Notes: generated from the letters alone by a model not told the origin. A DNA stretch of 64,000 bases from Candidatus Leptofilum gracile (GCA_016713825.1 JADJOJ010000006.1:62001-126000); one strand, 5' to 3'; positions 41,953-50,537 are shown, counted from the first letter of the stretch. Program-made: numbers and translations.

Positions 41953-42927
41953 ATGCCACACGCAATTGTTATGCAAGAGCCGGGGGATACGGCCGTTCTC
42001 CACTACACCCCCGTCACCATTCCCCAACCCAGCGGCACCCAGGTCCACGTACGCCACCGGGCCATTGGCGTGAACTTTATCGACACCTACTACCGCACCG
42101 GGCTGTACAAATGGCCCCAAACGCCGCTCACCCCTGGCGCAGAAGCAGCCGGGGAAGTGGTGGCCGTGGGCGAAGCGGTAACGCACGTTCAGCCAGGCGA
42201 CCGGGTAGCCTACACCACGCCAACGGGTGCCTACGCTCAAGAGCGGCTGATCGACGCCAGGCAGTTGATTGTGCTGCCGGATGAGATTTCATTTGAAACG
42301 GCCGCTGCCATCACCCTCAAAGGACTCACCGCCCAATACCTGCTGCGCCGCAGCTTCCGCATTGAAGCCGGGCAAACCGTTTTGTTTCACGCAGCGGCGG
42401 GCGGCGTGGGGTTACTGGCCGGGCAGTGGCTGGCCCATCTGGGCGCGACCGTCATCGGCACGGCCGGGTCTGCCGAAAAGATGGCGCTGGCCCAAGAAAA
42501 TGGCTTCACCCACATGATCAACTATCGCACCGAGAATTTTGTGGCGCGCGTGAAGGAAATCACCCACGGACAGGGCGTCGATGTGGTATACGATTCAGTC
42601 GGGCAAGATACCTACCCCGCCTCGCTCGACTGCCTGAAAAAGCACGGCACCTGGGTTTGCTTTGGCCAATCGTCGGGGCTGATCAAAAATTTTGCGCTGT
42701 CTGACCTGGCCCAACGGGGCTCGCTGTTTGCCACCCGGCCAGTGCTGTTCGACTTCATCGACACGCCAGAGGCACTGGCCGCTGCCGCCACTGACCTGTT
42801 CAGCGTGGTTCAAAGCGGGGCGGTGAAGATTGCTATCAATCAGGAATTTGCGCTGGCAGAGGCAGGGAAGGCGCACCAGCTGCTGGAAGGAAGAAAAACG
42901 ACGGGGTCTACGATTTTACGGCCGTGA
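41953..42927 (+). CDS. qor: NADPH:quinone oxidoreductase (zinc-free MDR family), 324 aa
   Basis: The protein reduces quinones or enones with NADPH. The N-terminal GroES-like domain includes IGVNFIDTYYRTGLY and TPGAEAAGEVVAVG. The Rossmann motif is FHAAAGGVGLLAGQWL, followed by YDSVGQDTYPASLDCLKKHG. The Cys/His zinc ligands of alcohol dehydrogenases are absent, as in QOR. AAGGAG precedes ATG 41953; an in-frame start nine codons upstream is rejected. The stop codon is the first three bases of the palindrome that follows. Confidence 0.93.
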   Translation: MPHAIVMQEPGDTAVLHYTPVTIPQPSGTQVHVRHRAIGVNFIDTYYRTGLYKWPQTPLTPGAEAAGEVVAVGEAVTHVQPGDRVAYTTPTGAYAQERLIDARQLIVLPDEISFETAAAITLKGLTAQYLLRRSFRIEAGQTVLFHAAAGGVGLLAGQWLAHLGATVIGTAGSAEKMALAQENGFTHMINYRTENFVARVKEITHGQGVDVVYDSVGQDTYPASLDCLKKHGTWVCFGQSSGLIKNFALSDLAQRGSLFATRPVLFDFIDTPEALAAAATDLFSVVQSGAVKIAINQEFALAEAGKAHQLLEGRKTTGSTILRP

Positions 42928-42970
42928 TGCGTGATGCGTGACAAAATCACGTTTCACGCATCACGCATCA
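42925..42970. repeat. TGATGCGTGATGCGTGA palindrome at the qor stop codon
   Basis: The left arm TGATGCGTGATGCGTGA includes the qor stop codon. The right arm TCACGtttCACGCATCACGCATCA closes it. It belongs to the GCGTGA family with 15235, 30191 and 50538. Confidence 0.85.
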
Positions 42971-42998
42971 GAAAACAACACGCCCGCCAAACTTTATG

Positions 42999-43184
42999 TC
43001 AATTGCAAATGGAGGTGCCGCAAATGCAGTTGCCGCAGTAGGAGGGGGCCACCAGTTGGCTAAAAATATTGCCGATTTGTGGCCCTAATAGGGTGAGAAT
43101 GCCAATCACAATCACAGCAACCAGCACCAAAATGAGGGCGTACTCCACCAGCCCCTGGCCCATCTCCCAATAGTTCTTTTTCAT
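42999..43184 (-). CDS. Flp/Fap-type pilin, very short with Cys-rich tail, 61 aa
   Basis: This is a type IVb prepilin with cleavage expected at G/QGLVEY (MGQGLVEYALILVLVAVIVIG), leaving the Glu at +5 and Tyr at +6. After the hydrophobic helix and LLGPQIGNIFSQLV it ends in SYCGNCICGTSICN, with four Cys in the last 12 residues. Flp pilins are exported by Tad machinery, which is not in this window. The Cys tail could form disulfides at the filament surface. It lies 17 bases downstream of the longer pilin, in one operon. Confidence 0.85.
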   Translation of the reverse strand: MKKNYWEMGQGLVEYALILVLVAVIVIGILTLLGPQIGNIFSQLVAPSYCGNCICGTSICN

Positions 43185-43201
43185 GAATAATTTCCCACAG
43201 G

Positions 43202-43639
43202 CTAATTTTGCGCAGGATAGGTATCGGTCATGCTGTTACCGCCGGAGGCAGTCACCGTGACCGTGCCTGCATTGGGGCCAACGTTGGGCAATGAAATATT
43301 GCAAGCCAAATTACAATTGGTGCTAACCGTTTGCCCACTTTGGGAATCAACGGCCGTAACCGTCACCGCCGCCGAAACCTGCACCTGCACCACAACATCC
43401 GTCCCACCGCGCAAAGCGTTGACAGAGGTGACGTTCCCCGTCGGCGTGGGGCCACCACCGCCACCGCCGCCACCGGTTGCAGACGCACCGTCTAAGCCAT
43501 GCACCACGCGGCTGAACACATTGCCCACCTGTGGCCCCAGCAAGGTAAGAATGGCGATCACAATGACGGCCACCAGGACCAAAATGAGGGCATATTCCAC
43601 CAAACCCTGGCCATCTTTCCGGTTTTGCAATTCTTTCAT
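43202..43639 (-). CDS. Flp-type pilin with C-terminal beta domain, 145 aa
   Basis: The same prepilin start (DGQGLVEYALILVLVAVIVIA) is followed by LLGPQVGNVFSRVVHGL, a Gly8 linker and a ~75-residue extracellular domain (NVTSVNALRGGTDVVVQVQV onward) with an Ig-like strand pattern and two Cys. It is larger than usual Flp pilins (50-70 aa). The extra domain would decorate the filament. A GAGGTT-type ribosome site precedes it. Co-transcribed with the 61-aa pilin. Confidence 0.85.
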   Translation of the reverse strand: MKELQNRKDGQGLVEYALILVLVAVIVIAILTLLGPQVGNVFSRVVHGLDGASATGGGGGGGGPTPTGNVTSVNALRGGTDVVVQVQVSAAVTVTAVDSQSGQTVSTNCNLACNISLPNVGPNAGTVTVTASGGNSMTDTYPAQN

Positions 43640-43663
43640 GATGTTAACCTCGAACGTTAATTT

Positions 43664-45223
43664 CTAAAGCCCAAACTGGATATCGGGAACGGCCGTACTT
43701 TCTACCACAAACTGCCGCTCAAAGGCAACAGCCATCAGGGAGGCCGCATTGCGCTCCGCTTCCCACAGCTCTACAGCGGGGTACTCATCGGCAATGAGGG
43801 TGAGGCGGAGGGTGGTGTCGTCCCAAACGGCCGTTACATCATCCACATTCGCATTCCGCCCGCGCTCCAAAAATTCCGCCAATCGCAAAATCGCCGCCAG
43901 CCGCAGCAAAATTATAGGATCCGCTTCTGTCAGCAGCGAGGTAAACAGATCAGCCGTAGGCCGCCCTTTGCGATGGTACCGCGTTAGCAACGCCACCAGC
44001 GCCGTCTCACGCGGCGAAAAGCCTGGCAAGCCGCTGTTCACAATCAACGTCTGCGAATGTTTGTGGTGGTCGTCGTAGCTGATGATGGTGCCCAAATCAT
44101 GCAGCATGGCGGCCGCATCCAGCAGTTCCCGCTCGGCGGGGCCATAGCCGTGCAGCGGGGCCAACTGGTTGAACAGTCGCGTAGCCAGGTAGCGCACGTG
44201 GCTGGCATGTGCCTTCTGATAATTATACACCCGGGCCAGATTCAACACGCTAAAGCGACGCACGTTGGCCACTACCGGGTACGCCAGATGCTGCCAAAAA
44301 TGCTCAAAAAAGAGCCCTTCGCGCAGCCCATTTTTGGAAATAGTCATCGACTCCACCCGCAGCCGGTCCATCACCTCGGCCAAAACCAGCGCTCCGGCAA
44401 AAATAATGTCGGCCCGGTCCCGATTGAGCCCGGCGATTTGTCGCCGCTCGGCCACGGGCAGCTGCTGCAAAAGCTGCACCGTCTCTGCCACCGAATCACG
44501 GCTCAGTACAAAACCGTGCAGCGTGTTCAGCGGGTAGCTTTGCCGCGCTGCCTCAATGGCCGCCAGATTCCGAATGGTGCCGCCCAGGCCAACCAGATGG
44601 CGGTGAGGCTTGCTCTGCTTTTTGGTCAGCCAGGGGATGGTGTCTAGCTGTTGGGCAAGGTATTGCTGCATGGCCACCACTTCGGCGGGCTCGACGGGAT
44701 CGGTGTGGACGAACTGTTGGCTGAGGGCCAATGCGCCCAGCGGCACCGAACTGCCTTCTTGGTACCGATTGCTACGCACTTTGCTTACCTGTGCACTGCC
44801 ACCGCCAATATCCAGAACGTAGCCGTTGCCCAGTTCCACTTCATTGAGCACGCCCAGCGTGCCGTAGTACGCTTCGCGTTCGCCATCGAGCACCTGTAAA
44901 TTGAGGCCAATTTCTTGGGAGACGGTTTGCAAGAAGGCGGGGCCGTTGGCGGCGTCGCGCACGGCGCTGGTGGCGGTGGGGATGATGAGATCGACGGGGT
45001 AGCTGTCGCAAAAGCGTTTGAACAGGCGTAGGGTGAAGAGGGCACGGGCAACGGCCGTATCGCTTAACCCAGCCGCCGTCATCCCTTCGCGCAGCCGTAC
45101 CACCTCCCGAATTTCATCTTCCAGGCGGTAAGCGTAGCCGGGCACAGCGTTAAGAATCACCAGCCGGGCGGTATTCGACCCTAAATCAATGACGCCAATG
45201 CGTTGAGACTTGTTTGCAATCAT
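43664..45223 (-). CDS. ppx: Ppx/GppA exopolyphosphatase-family protein with C-terminal HD domain, 519 aa
   Basis: An ASKHA ATPase-type N-terminal half has GVIDLGSNTARLVI, YVLDIGGGSAQVSKV and LVGLGGTIRNLAAIE. These are the phosphate loops that hydrolyse polyphosphate or pppGpp. The C-terminal ~200 residues are an HD-type helical domain (AAAMLHDLGTIISYDDHHKHS). Members control polyphosphate and (p)ppGpp pools; which one cannot be told. The length matches the long Ppx form. ATG follows a spacer with no other gene upstream for 116 bases. Confidence 0.92.
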   Translation of the reverse strand: MIANKSQRIGVIDLGSNTARLVILNAVPGYAYRLEDEIREVVRLREGMTAAGLSDTAVARALFTLRLFKRFCDSYPVDLIIPTATSAVRDAANGPAFLQTVSQEIGLNLQVLDGEREAYYGTLGVLNEVELGNGYVLDIGGGSAQVSKVRSNRYQEGSSVPLGALALSQQFVHTDPVEPAEVVAMQQYLAQQLDTIPWLTKKQSKPHRHLVGLGGTIRNLAAIEAARQSYPLNTLHGFVLSRDSVAETVQLLQQLPVAERRQIAGLNRDRADIIFAGALVLAEVMDRLRVESMTISKNGLREGLFFEHFWQHLAYPVVANVRRFSVLNLARVYNYQKAHASHVRYLATRLFNQLAPLHGYGPAERELLDAAAMLHDLGTIISYDDHHKHSQTLIVNSGLPGFSPRETALVALLTRYHRKGRPTADLFTSLLTEADPIILLRLAAILRLAEFLERGRNANVDDVTAVWDDTTLRLTLIADEYPAVELWEAERNAASLMAVAFERQFVVESTAVPDIQFGL

Positions 45224-45280
45224 TTGTTGACCTTATACAACAATGAGTGCATTGTACCACTTCCAGGATGTTTTTTGAAG

Positions 45281-45335
45281 CAAATTGGAGATTGGAGATT
45301 GGAGACTGAACAATCTTCAGTCTCTAATCTCCTAA
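45281..45335. repeat. GGAGATTGGAGATTGG inverted repeat
   Basis: TTGGAGATTGGAGATTGGAG is followed, after ACTGAACAATCTTCAGT, by CTCTAATCTCCTAA. It ends 5 bases before the stop codon of the methyltransferase gene (45340, minus strand). Confidence 0.8.
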
Positions 45336-45339
45336 AAGT

Positions 45340-46251
45340 TTACGCAACAGGCTCTTTGAAATCGTAGAGGTTGTCTTCGACGGCCCATTGGCGGTGACAG
45401 GCAGGGTTGGGGCAGGTAAGACGGCCGTTCACCACTTCTGGCAGCGCCGTCTGGCAGTGGGGGCAGGCAAAGAAGGTGGTGGGAACGGCCGTTTCGCCAC
45501 TGGCCGGATGGGCAATATCCACAAAAACGCTGGGGCTGAGCTGCCACCAGTTACCCGTCCACTGCGCCAGCGAATCCAGCCCCACCAGCAAGCCCGTGGG
45601 CACTGTTTTCTTGATTGGACCAAAGCGGTAGTGGGAGACGGTAAGCATGCGCCCTGGCGAAAAGTTGGCCTGCTTAAGCTGCTGCCGAATCCAGCGGGGG
45701 TGAAAATCGTAGTTGAGCGCCACAAATTCAATCGGTTCTAAAGCAAAAGGGGACCATTGCTGCCGCCGCAAACCATAGCGCAAAATGGCTTTGAGGTTTT
45801 GCTTATTGGCGAATTCGAGGATGTAACGGCCGTTTGGCCGGGCAATGCGGGCTAACTGCTGGAACAGGGCGGGCACATCGGCGGCGTGGTGCAGCGTGCG
45901 AATTTGCACCATCGTGTCGAACAACCCGGCGACGAAGGGCATCTGGTACCAGTTGCCCGCCACGTACACAAAGCGTGGGTCATTGCCCAGGTGGGCCTGT
46001 GCCTCGCGCAGCAGCGAACGTGAATAATCAAACAAAACCACTTTTTGGTAGCCCAGGTATTCATCTGCCAGGCGACCAAAGCCGGCACCAATTTCGATGA
46101 GCGTGCCGCCCGTTGGTGGCATCAGGCGGCGCAGGGCGATGCGTTCAACCTGGTCTTCGTAGTTGCGCCCCTGGCCTTCCCAAAAGCGGGTGCGGTAGTC
46201 GGAGCCTTCGTAGTCGCAGACGGGTGGGATGTCGGTGTTGTTCATGCGCAA
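45340..46251 (-). CDS. Class I SAM-dependent methyltransferase with C-terminal Trm112-like zinc region, 303 aa
   Basis: SAM-binding motif I is LIEIGAGFGRLADEY, with VVLFDYSRSLL as the acidic strand and FVAGLFDTMVQIRTLHH further on. The C-terminal 50 residues form a Trm112-like Cys4 zinc site (FACPHCQTALPEVVNGRLTCPNPACHRQW). The combination suggests a small-molecule or glycan methyltransferase. The substrate is unknown. It is followed on the same strand by nothing closer than ppx. Confidence 0.85.
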   Translation of the reverse strand: MRMNNTDIPPVCDYEGSDYRTRFWEGQGRNYEDQVERIALRRLMPPTGGTLIEIGAGFGRLADEYLGYQKVVLFDYSRSLLREAQAHLGNDPRFVYVAGNWYQMPFVAGLFDTMVQIRTLHHAADVPALFQQLARIARPNGRYILEFANKQNLKAILRYGLRRQQWSPFALEPIEFVALNYDFHPRWIRQQLKQANFSPGRMLTVSHYRFGPIKKTVPTGLLVGLDSLAQWTGNWWQLSPSVFVDIAHPASGETAVPTTFFACPHCQTALPEVVNGRLTCPNPACHRQWAVEDNLYDFKEPVA

Positions 46252-46263
46252 AAGATGGGTGGA

Positions 46264-46887
46264 TTAGCGAACGGCCGTATCCACCGGCATCATCGGGTTG
46301 CTTTGCGTTACCCGATTCATCAGCTCCTCGTTGCTAGAGGGCAAGCCTTTGATCAATTGGTCGAGCGGCTCAAAAAGGCCGCGCAGCGTGTTAAACGGAC
46401 CACCTAGATCTGTATCTTGTAGGGGAATCTGCACGGGGACGTCCATGACCACGGGAATTGTTTGATCAACAGCCACCTCCAGGTCAAGCGCCACAGGCAG
46501 TTCCAACCCGGCCGGCAGTTCCAGAATCACGTTCCCGTTAATTTGCCCACCTCCACCGGGCAAGGTAAATTGCGCGGGAATGGTCAGGGGAACGCCCTCT
46601 GTAAGAACAACATTGGTTTCTTCTTGCAGGGGCAGCGTAAAGCTAATGGGCATCGTTGTATCGAGCCGGATTGTTTGTGAGATTGTGGCATTGCTCATAT
46701 CAACAAAGCTGTCGCTGAGCCCCCCCACAAGCGGTTCTGCGATCGAATCCACAATAGGCAGAATGAGCGGCGCGGCGATTAACAGGACAACCAACAGCAC
46801 AAAATTCATCACAAACGAGAAGATAATGGCAAAAGTTTTAAACGCCTGCCACGGTTTTCCAGACCAAACCCATTTATTACGGTCCAT
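46264..46887 (-). CDS. Membrane protein with large extracytoplasmic beta region, 207 aa, unknown
   Basis: The N-terminal segment WVWSGKPWQAFKTFAIIF leads into FVMNFVLLVVLLIAAPLILPIV. The rest is strand-rich (SFTLPLQEETNVVLTEGVPLTIPAQFTLP, LPAGLELPVALDLEVAVDQTIPVVMDVPVQIPL), resembling repeats in LEA-like or lipid-transfer beta domains. No family was recognised. GGAGG-like TACACAATG context precedes the start. The 3' neighbour on the same strand is the methyltransferase, 12 bases away, so they are likely one operon. Confidence 0.65.
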   Translation of the reverse strand: MDRNKWVWSGKPWQAFKTFAIIFSFVMNFVLLVVLLIAAPLILPIVDSIAEPLVGGLSDSFVDMSNATISQTIRLDTTMPISFTLPLQEETNVVLTEGVPLTIPAQFTLPGGGGQINGNVILELPAGLELPVALDLEVAVDQTIPVVMDVPVQIPLQDTDLGGPFNTLRGLFEPLDQLIKGLPSSNEELMNRVTQSNPMMPVDTAVR

Positions 46888-47034
46888 TGTGTACCTCCGA
46901 ACCTGATTCAGGTTGACATAGTATGACTACGTTATGGTAACATGGAAAGGCGAAATAGTAAAACGGCCGTAAGTCATGGCGCGAGTTTAGCAACCTACAC
47001 TACCAGACAAACCCGCCAATCGGGCAGTCCCCCA

Positions 47035-47050
47035 TGTTTCACGGGAAACA
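47035..47050. promoter_or_regulatory. parS-like site 1, TGTTTCACGGGAAACA
   Basis: It differs from the well-known bacterial parS TGTTTCACGTGAAACA at one central base. Two further copies lie nearby (47070-47085 and 48566-48581). ParB would be expected to bind here. Confidence 0.7.
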
Positions 47051-47069
47051 TAAAGGTGAAAGCAGGTAT

Positions 47070-47085
47070 GGTTTCACGGGAAACA
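47070..47085. promoter_or_regulatory. parS-like site 2, GGTTTCACGGGAAACA
   Basis: It shares the 14-base core TTTCACGGGAAACA with the other two sites, in the same orientation. It is 35 bases downstream of site 1. Confidence 0.65.
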
Positions 47086-47159
47086 ATTGCGGGAATGGTT
47101 GAATGAAGTAGAATACAAACAGCCTATCATTTTACCTGCAAGAAAGACAAATTTAACGC

Positions 47160-48401
47160 ATGTCTACCCAATCCAATAATAAAGAGCGTTCCTCAAACCC
47201 AGATCATTCCTCAGCCAGAAATGATGTTGCTGTTTTCCTCGATTTGGACAATCTGGTAATTGGTGCCAAACAAATCAATTTAAGCTTCGATATCAATCTG
47301 GTGCTAGATTACATTAAAGCGCTGACAAACGGCCGTATCGTCCTCCGGCACTCCTATGGTGATTGGCGACAAGATCAGCAGCTCATGCGCGATCTCGCCT
47401 CGGCTGGCTTTATTACCCGCAATGCCATCCGCCTAAACAACTACAGCAAAAACCTGGCCGATATGCAAATTGTTGTAGACACAATGGAAACGTTGCTGGA
47501 TGGCCAGGAGTTCACAACCTATGTCCTCATGACGGGAGACCGTGACTTTACCCCGCTGGTGCAATCTTTGCGCAAGCGGGGCAAAAAAGTTATTGGCCTG
47601 GGGGTAAAACATACCACCAGCCAAAACCTGGCCGACTTGTGCGATCAATACATTTATTATGAAGAGATCGTGCCAACCCCGCAGCTCAGCGACGCACAGG
47701 TGCGAGAGCTGCTAGAAAACTCGCTGCAACAGCTGCTTTCCAATGAAGACCGGGTGCGCGCCAGCATACTCAAACAGCATATGTCAGATAGCAGCAAAGG
47801 CGCATTTGAGAAGAGCAGCCACGCGGAAGGCAGCTTCCGTAAATTCCTGGAAAAGTACCCAGAGCTGGTCATGGTGGTACAAGAAGAAACAACCATTTAC
47901 GTTACGCGGCCGCAAAAGCAAGAAAATTCCGCAGCGCCGCTGCACGTTCGCTACCGGCGCGAGCTGAAAAAACAGCGGCTGCGCGTGGTGAAGAAGGATG
48001 CCCGCTTCGCCATTCTCAAAGATTTGGTGCGCCACCTGACCACCGAGGAACAAGTTCGCTGGCGCGAACTGATCGACACGATGGCCGACGAGTACAAAGC
48101 CACCGAGCAAAAAATCTCTAAAAATGCAATTAATGCCGTGCTGCTGGTCGCTCGCCGCGCCCAGGTCATCCACACCTTAAAAGACAAGTCGCTGTCCACT
48201 GCCCCCGTGCTGCTAGAAGTAAAAGGGCCTAAAGCGTACCAGGAAGCGGTAATGCGCTGCGATGCGGTGTACGTGAAAGAGATTCTGGAGCTGACTGAGG
48301 AGTTTGATGAGACGGAAGCGGCCGTTGCCCTTTACTACGAGCCAAAGTACGGCCATTATCTGAAGACACTCATCAAAAATTTTGAGCGGTTTGGGATGTA
48401 G
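47160..48401 (+). CDS. NYN-domain (LabA/DUF88-like) protein with LOTUS/OST-HTH region, 413 aa
   Basis: The PIN-like NYN ribonuclease fold is at ~20-175. The catalytic acidic residues are in VAVFLDLDNLVIGAK, NLADMQIVVDTMETL and YVLMTGDRDFTPLVQSLRKRG. The C-terminal half has two winged-helix OST-HTH/LOTUS-like segments (LLSNEDRVRASILKQHMSD onward at ~190-255, and FAILKDLVRHLTTEEQVRWRELI). The combination is typical of RNA-cleaving, RNA-binding proteins. It starts immediately after the parS-like pair. The ATG has no strong ribosome site. Confidence 0.88.
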   Translation: MSTQSNNKERSSNPDHSSARNDVAVFLDLDNLVIGAKQINLSFDINLVLDYIKALTNGRIVLRHSYGDWRQDQQLMRDLASAGFITRNAIRLNNYSKNLADMQIVVDTMETLLDGQEFTTYVLMTGDRDFTPLVQSLRKRGKKVIGLGVKHTTSQNLADLCDQYIYYEEIVPTPQLSDAQVRELLENSLQQLLSNEDRVRASILKQHMSDSSKGAFEKSSHAEGSFRKFLEKYPELVMVVQEETTIYVTRPQKQENSAAPLHVRYRRELKKQRLRVVKKDARFAILKDLVRHLTTEEQVRWRELIDTMADEYKATEQKISKNAINAVLLVARRAQVIHTLKDKSLSTAPVLLEVKGPKAYQEAVMRCDAVYVKEILELTEEFDETEAAVALYYEPKYGHYLKTLIKNFERFGM

Positions 48402-48445
48402 TTCACAAAGGGATTTCGTCTCGATGGCCTAATCCCAGGCTGTTG

Positions 48446-48856
48446 TCAATAAAAAATAGACGCTCTGGCTGGAAGCAGATACCAATTCACTTTAGCCAGG
48501 GCGTTTTGCATTTTGGCGTCTGCCTGGGCCAGGAAGGGGTATTTTTGCAGGTAGCGGGCGATGGATGTTTCACGGGAAACATCGGTGAGTAACGTGACGT
48601 TGCCCTCTAGCTGGATGCCTTTGATTCGCTGCCAATCCCGGTAATCTTCCTGGATGGTGGCGGCGATATGGGGAACGGCCGTAAAATTCAACACATGCCG
48701 CGTATGCCCAGCCGACAGGAAAATCAGGTCGAAGCCCTCATTCACGTAAAAAACGGCCGCAGCCCATACCCCTTCAGGCCCGCTTGTTGCCAGCGTCATT
48801 ACCTGATGCGTTGCCAGATATTGCAGCGCCAAGGCCCGCGGGTCACGTTCAGCCAC
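48446..48856 (-). CDS. Pyridoxamine-5'-phosphate-oxidase-fold flavin protein, 136 aa
   Basis: The split-barrel FMN/F420-type fold starts around LQYLATHQVMTLATSGPEGVWAAAVFYVNEG, with FLSAGHTRHVLNF and a long strand pattern to VNWYLLPARASIFY. The product is unknown; it may reduce a small molecule or a heme/flavin ligand. A GTG start at 48856 is preferred because it overlaps the ubiX stop by eight bases, coupling translation. An ATG further upstream would run 50 bases into ubiX. A parS-like site is embedded in the coding sequence (DVSRETS). Confidence 0.75.
   Translation of the reverse strand: MAERDPRALALQYLATHQVMTLATSGPEGVWAAAVFYVNEGFDLIFLSAGHTRHVLNFTAVPHIAATIQEDYRDWQRIKGIQLEGNVTLLTDVSRETSIARYLQKYPFLAQADAKMQNALAKVNWYLLPARASIFY
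48566..48581. promoter_or_regulatory. parS-like site 3, inside the PNPOx-fold gene
   Basis: TGTTTCACGGGAAACA is identical to site 1 over all 16 bases. It is about 1.5 kb away and within coding sequence. parS sites inside genes are normal in other bacteria. Confidence 0.65.
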
Positions 48857-49433
48857 GGTTTTCTTTGCCCCCCTGCCAGCGCGTGAACAAATCGTGCGGC
48901 AGCTCAACCTCCAGCAAATCCAAAACGCGGTTCACCGTCTGGTTCACAATGTCGTCGATTGTCACAGGCCTGTGATAGAAGGCGGGCATTGGGGGCGCAA
49001 GAATCGCCCCCATCTCTGTGGCCTGCACCATCAGCCGCAGGTGGCCCAGGTGCAGCGGCGTTTCCCGGGCAACCAGCACCAGCCGCCGACGGTCCTTCAA
49101 CACCACGTCCGCCGCCCGCAGCAGCAGGTTGTCGCTAAACGAATTGGCAATGCCAGCCAACGTTTTCATGGAGCAGGGCACAATCACCATGCCCCACGTT
49201 TTGAAAGAGCCAGAAGAAACGGCCGCTGCAATATCTCGAAACCGATACGTCACGTCGGCCAGCTGCATCACCTGTTCGGCCGTAAACTCAGTTTCCAGGC
49301 CAATCGTCGTCGCAGCGGCCGTGCTCATGATCAGGTGCGTTTCCACATCTGGCACGTCCCGCAAAATCTCCAGCAGGCGAATGCCGTAAATGACGCCGCT
49401 GGCTCCCGAAATCCCCACAATTAATTTTTTCAT
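48849..49433 (-). CDS. ubiX: Flavin prenyltransferase UbiX, 194 aa
   Basis: UbiX transfers a dimethylallyl group to FMN, making the prenyl-FMN cofactor for UbiD decarboxylases. KKLIVGISGASGVIYGIRLLEIL is the N-terminal phosphate-binding strand. MVIVPCSMKTLAGIANSFSDNLLLRAADVVLKDRRRLVLVARETPL is the highly conserved core (PCSMKTLA...ETPL), and PPMPAFYHRP is the C-terminal motif. ATG 49433 is chosen, with GGAAGGA 8-14 bases upstream; a TTG six codons earlier is possible. No ubiD lies in the window. Confidence 0.95.
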   Translation of the reverse strand: MKKLIVGISGASGVIYGIRLLEILRDVPDVETHLIMSTAAATTIGLETEFTAEQVMQLADVTYRFRDIAAAVSSGSFKTWGMVIVPCSMKTLAGIANSFSDNLLLRAADVVLKDRRRLVLVARETPLHLGHLRLMVQATEMGAILAPPMPAFYHRPVTIDDIVNQTVNRVLDLLEVELPHDLFTRWQGGKENRG

Positions 49434-49457
49434 TCTTGCCAATCCTTCCAACCGCTT

Positions 49458-49495
49458 ACCAATTACCGATTACCAATTACTTATTACCGATTTTA
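49458..49495. repeat. AATTACCGATTACC spacer repeat
   Basis: CCAATTACCGATTACCAATT and ACTTATTACCGATTTTAG follow in tandem. This is the ATTACTGATTACCG family, between the divergent ubiX and YhaM-type genes. Confidence 0.65.
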
Positions 49496-49570
49496 GATGA
49501 GGTAGCCTGAAAACCAAAATCCCCTTACAATCGCCTGCATTCATTTGCAAACCAAACTTGAGAGGCTGTT

Positions 49571-50531
49571 GTGAAATCATTTTTTATAACCAATATCAAT
49601 GTTGGCGACGAGTTGGAAAACGAGCCATTTTTGATTCAGGATTCTATTTTGCGCGAGACGAAGGATGGACGGCCGTATCTCCTTGGCACCTTACGCGACA
49701 ACACCGGCCAAATTGCGTTTGTCTATTGGGATATTCCTCCTTACGCTGAAAGCTGGGTGGCCACCGGCAGCGCTGTGCTCATCACCGGTCGCGCCGTGCG
49801 CTACAAAGACGCCCTGCAAATCACCATCACCGATATGAACCGCAACCTGGAGCCAACGCTGGCCGATTTGCTGCCAGCCAGCCGTCGCCCCCGCGCCGAA
49901 ATGCTGGATGAACTCACCGAACAAGTCGCCAGCCTGGGCGAACCGTGGCAGTCGTTGGTTGCCCACCTGCTTTTGGATGAAGCGTTTTTGCGCGAGTTTG
50001 CCGATGCACCGGCCGCCCGCAATATGCACCACGCCTACATCGGCGGGCTAATGGAACACACGCTAAGCATGGCCAAACTGGCCAACATGCTGGCCGAGCA
50101 TTACCCATTTGTGAATCGGAACCTGCTGCTGGCGGGCACGCTGCTGCACGACATGGGCAAAGCAATTGAGTACGACATCAGCAAATCGTTTAGCTTTTCA
50201 GAAGACGGCCGTCTCGTAGGCCACATCATCCGCGCGGTTGTGATGGTAGAAAAAGCCGCCGCCGAGCTGGGTAACTTTCCGAAGACCAGCTGCGCCATCT
50301 GGTACACCTCGTTGCTTCCCATCATGGCACGCAAGAATGGGGCTCCCCGTGGTGCCCAAAACGTTGGAAGCAATTTTGCTGCACCAGATCGATTTGCTAG
50401 ACAGCCGCGTGCAGGGCTTTTTTGACCACCTGGCCAACGACAACAGCGAAGACGCCTGGACCGCCAAAAGCAGCTACATGTTCAACACCGAACTGCGCCG
50501 CCCCGACGGGTTTGATTGGTCTGCCAGTTAG
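49571..50531 (+). pseudogene. YhaM-like 3'-5' exoribonuclease (OB + HD domains), broken by two single-base frameshifts
   Basis: The first 239 residues read normally: the OB-fold MKSFFITNINVGDELENEPFLIQD, then the HD domain with MHHAYIGGLMEHTLSMAKLAN and LLHDMGKAIEYD. After LGNFP one base is missing (TTTCC-GAAG, near 50279). The next frame encodes EDQLRHLVHLVASHHGTQEWGSP. Another base is missing at GCTCCCC-GTGG (near 50349). The third frame gives VVPKTLEAILLHQIDLLDSRVQGFFD to the stop at 50531. Both losses follow a C run, so sequencing error is as likely as a real pseudogene. The family degrades single-stranded DNA or RNA from the 3' end. Confidence 0.85.
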
Positions 50532-50537
50532 CAAACT

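Larger units (their letters stand above)
46888..47159. other. Divergent region with two parS-like sites
   Basis: This gap of 272 bases separates divergent genes. It holds two of the three TTTCACGGGAAACA sites (47035-47050 and 47070-47085) and one ACGGCCGT. No small gene is seen. Confidence 0.6.

Noticed and set aside
43202..43667. Gene on the plus strand opposite the longer pilin
   Set aside because: Low-complexity Thr/Pro frame caused by the Gly8 linker and beta domain on the other strand.
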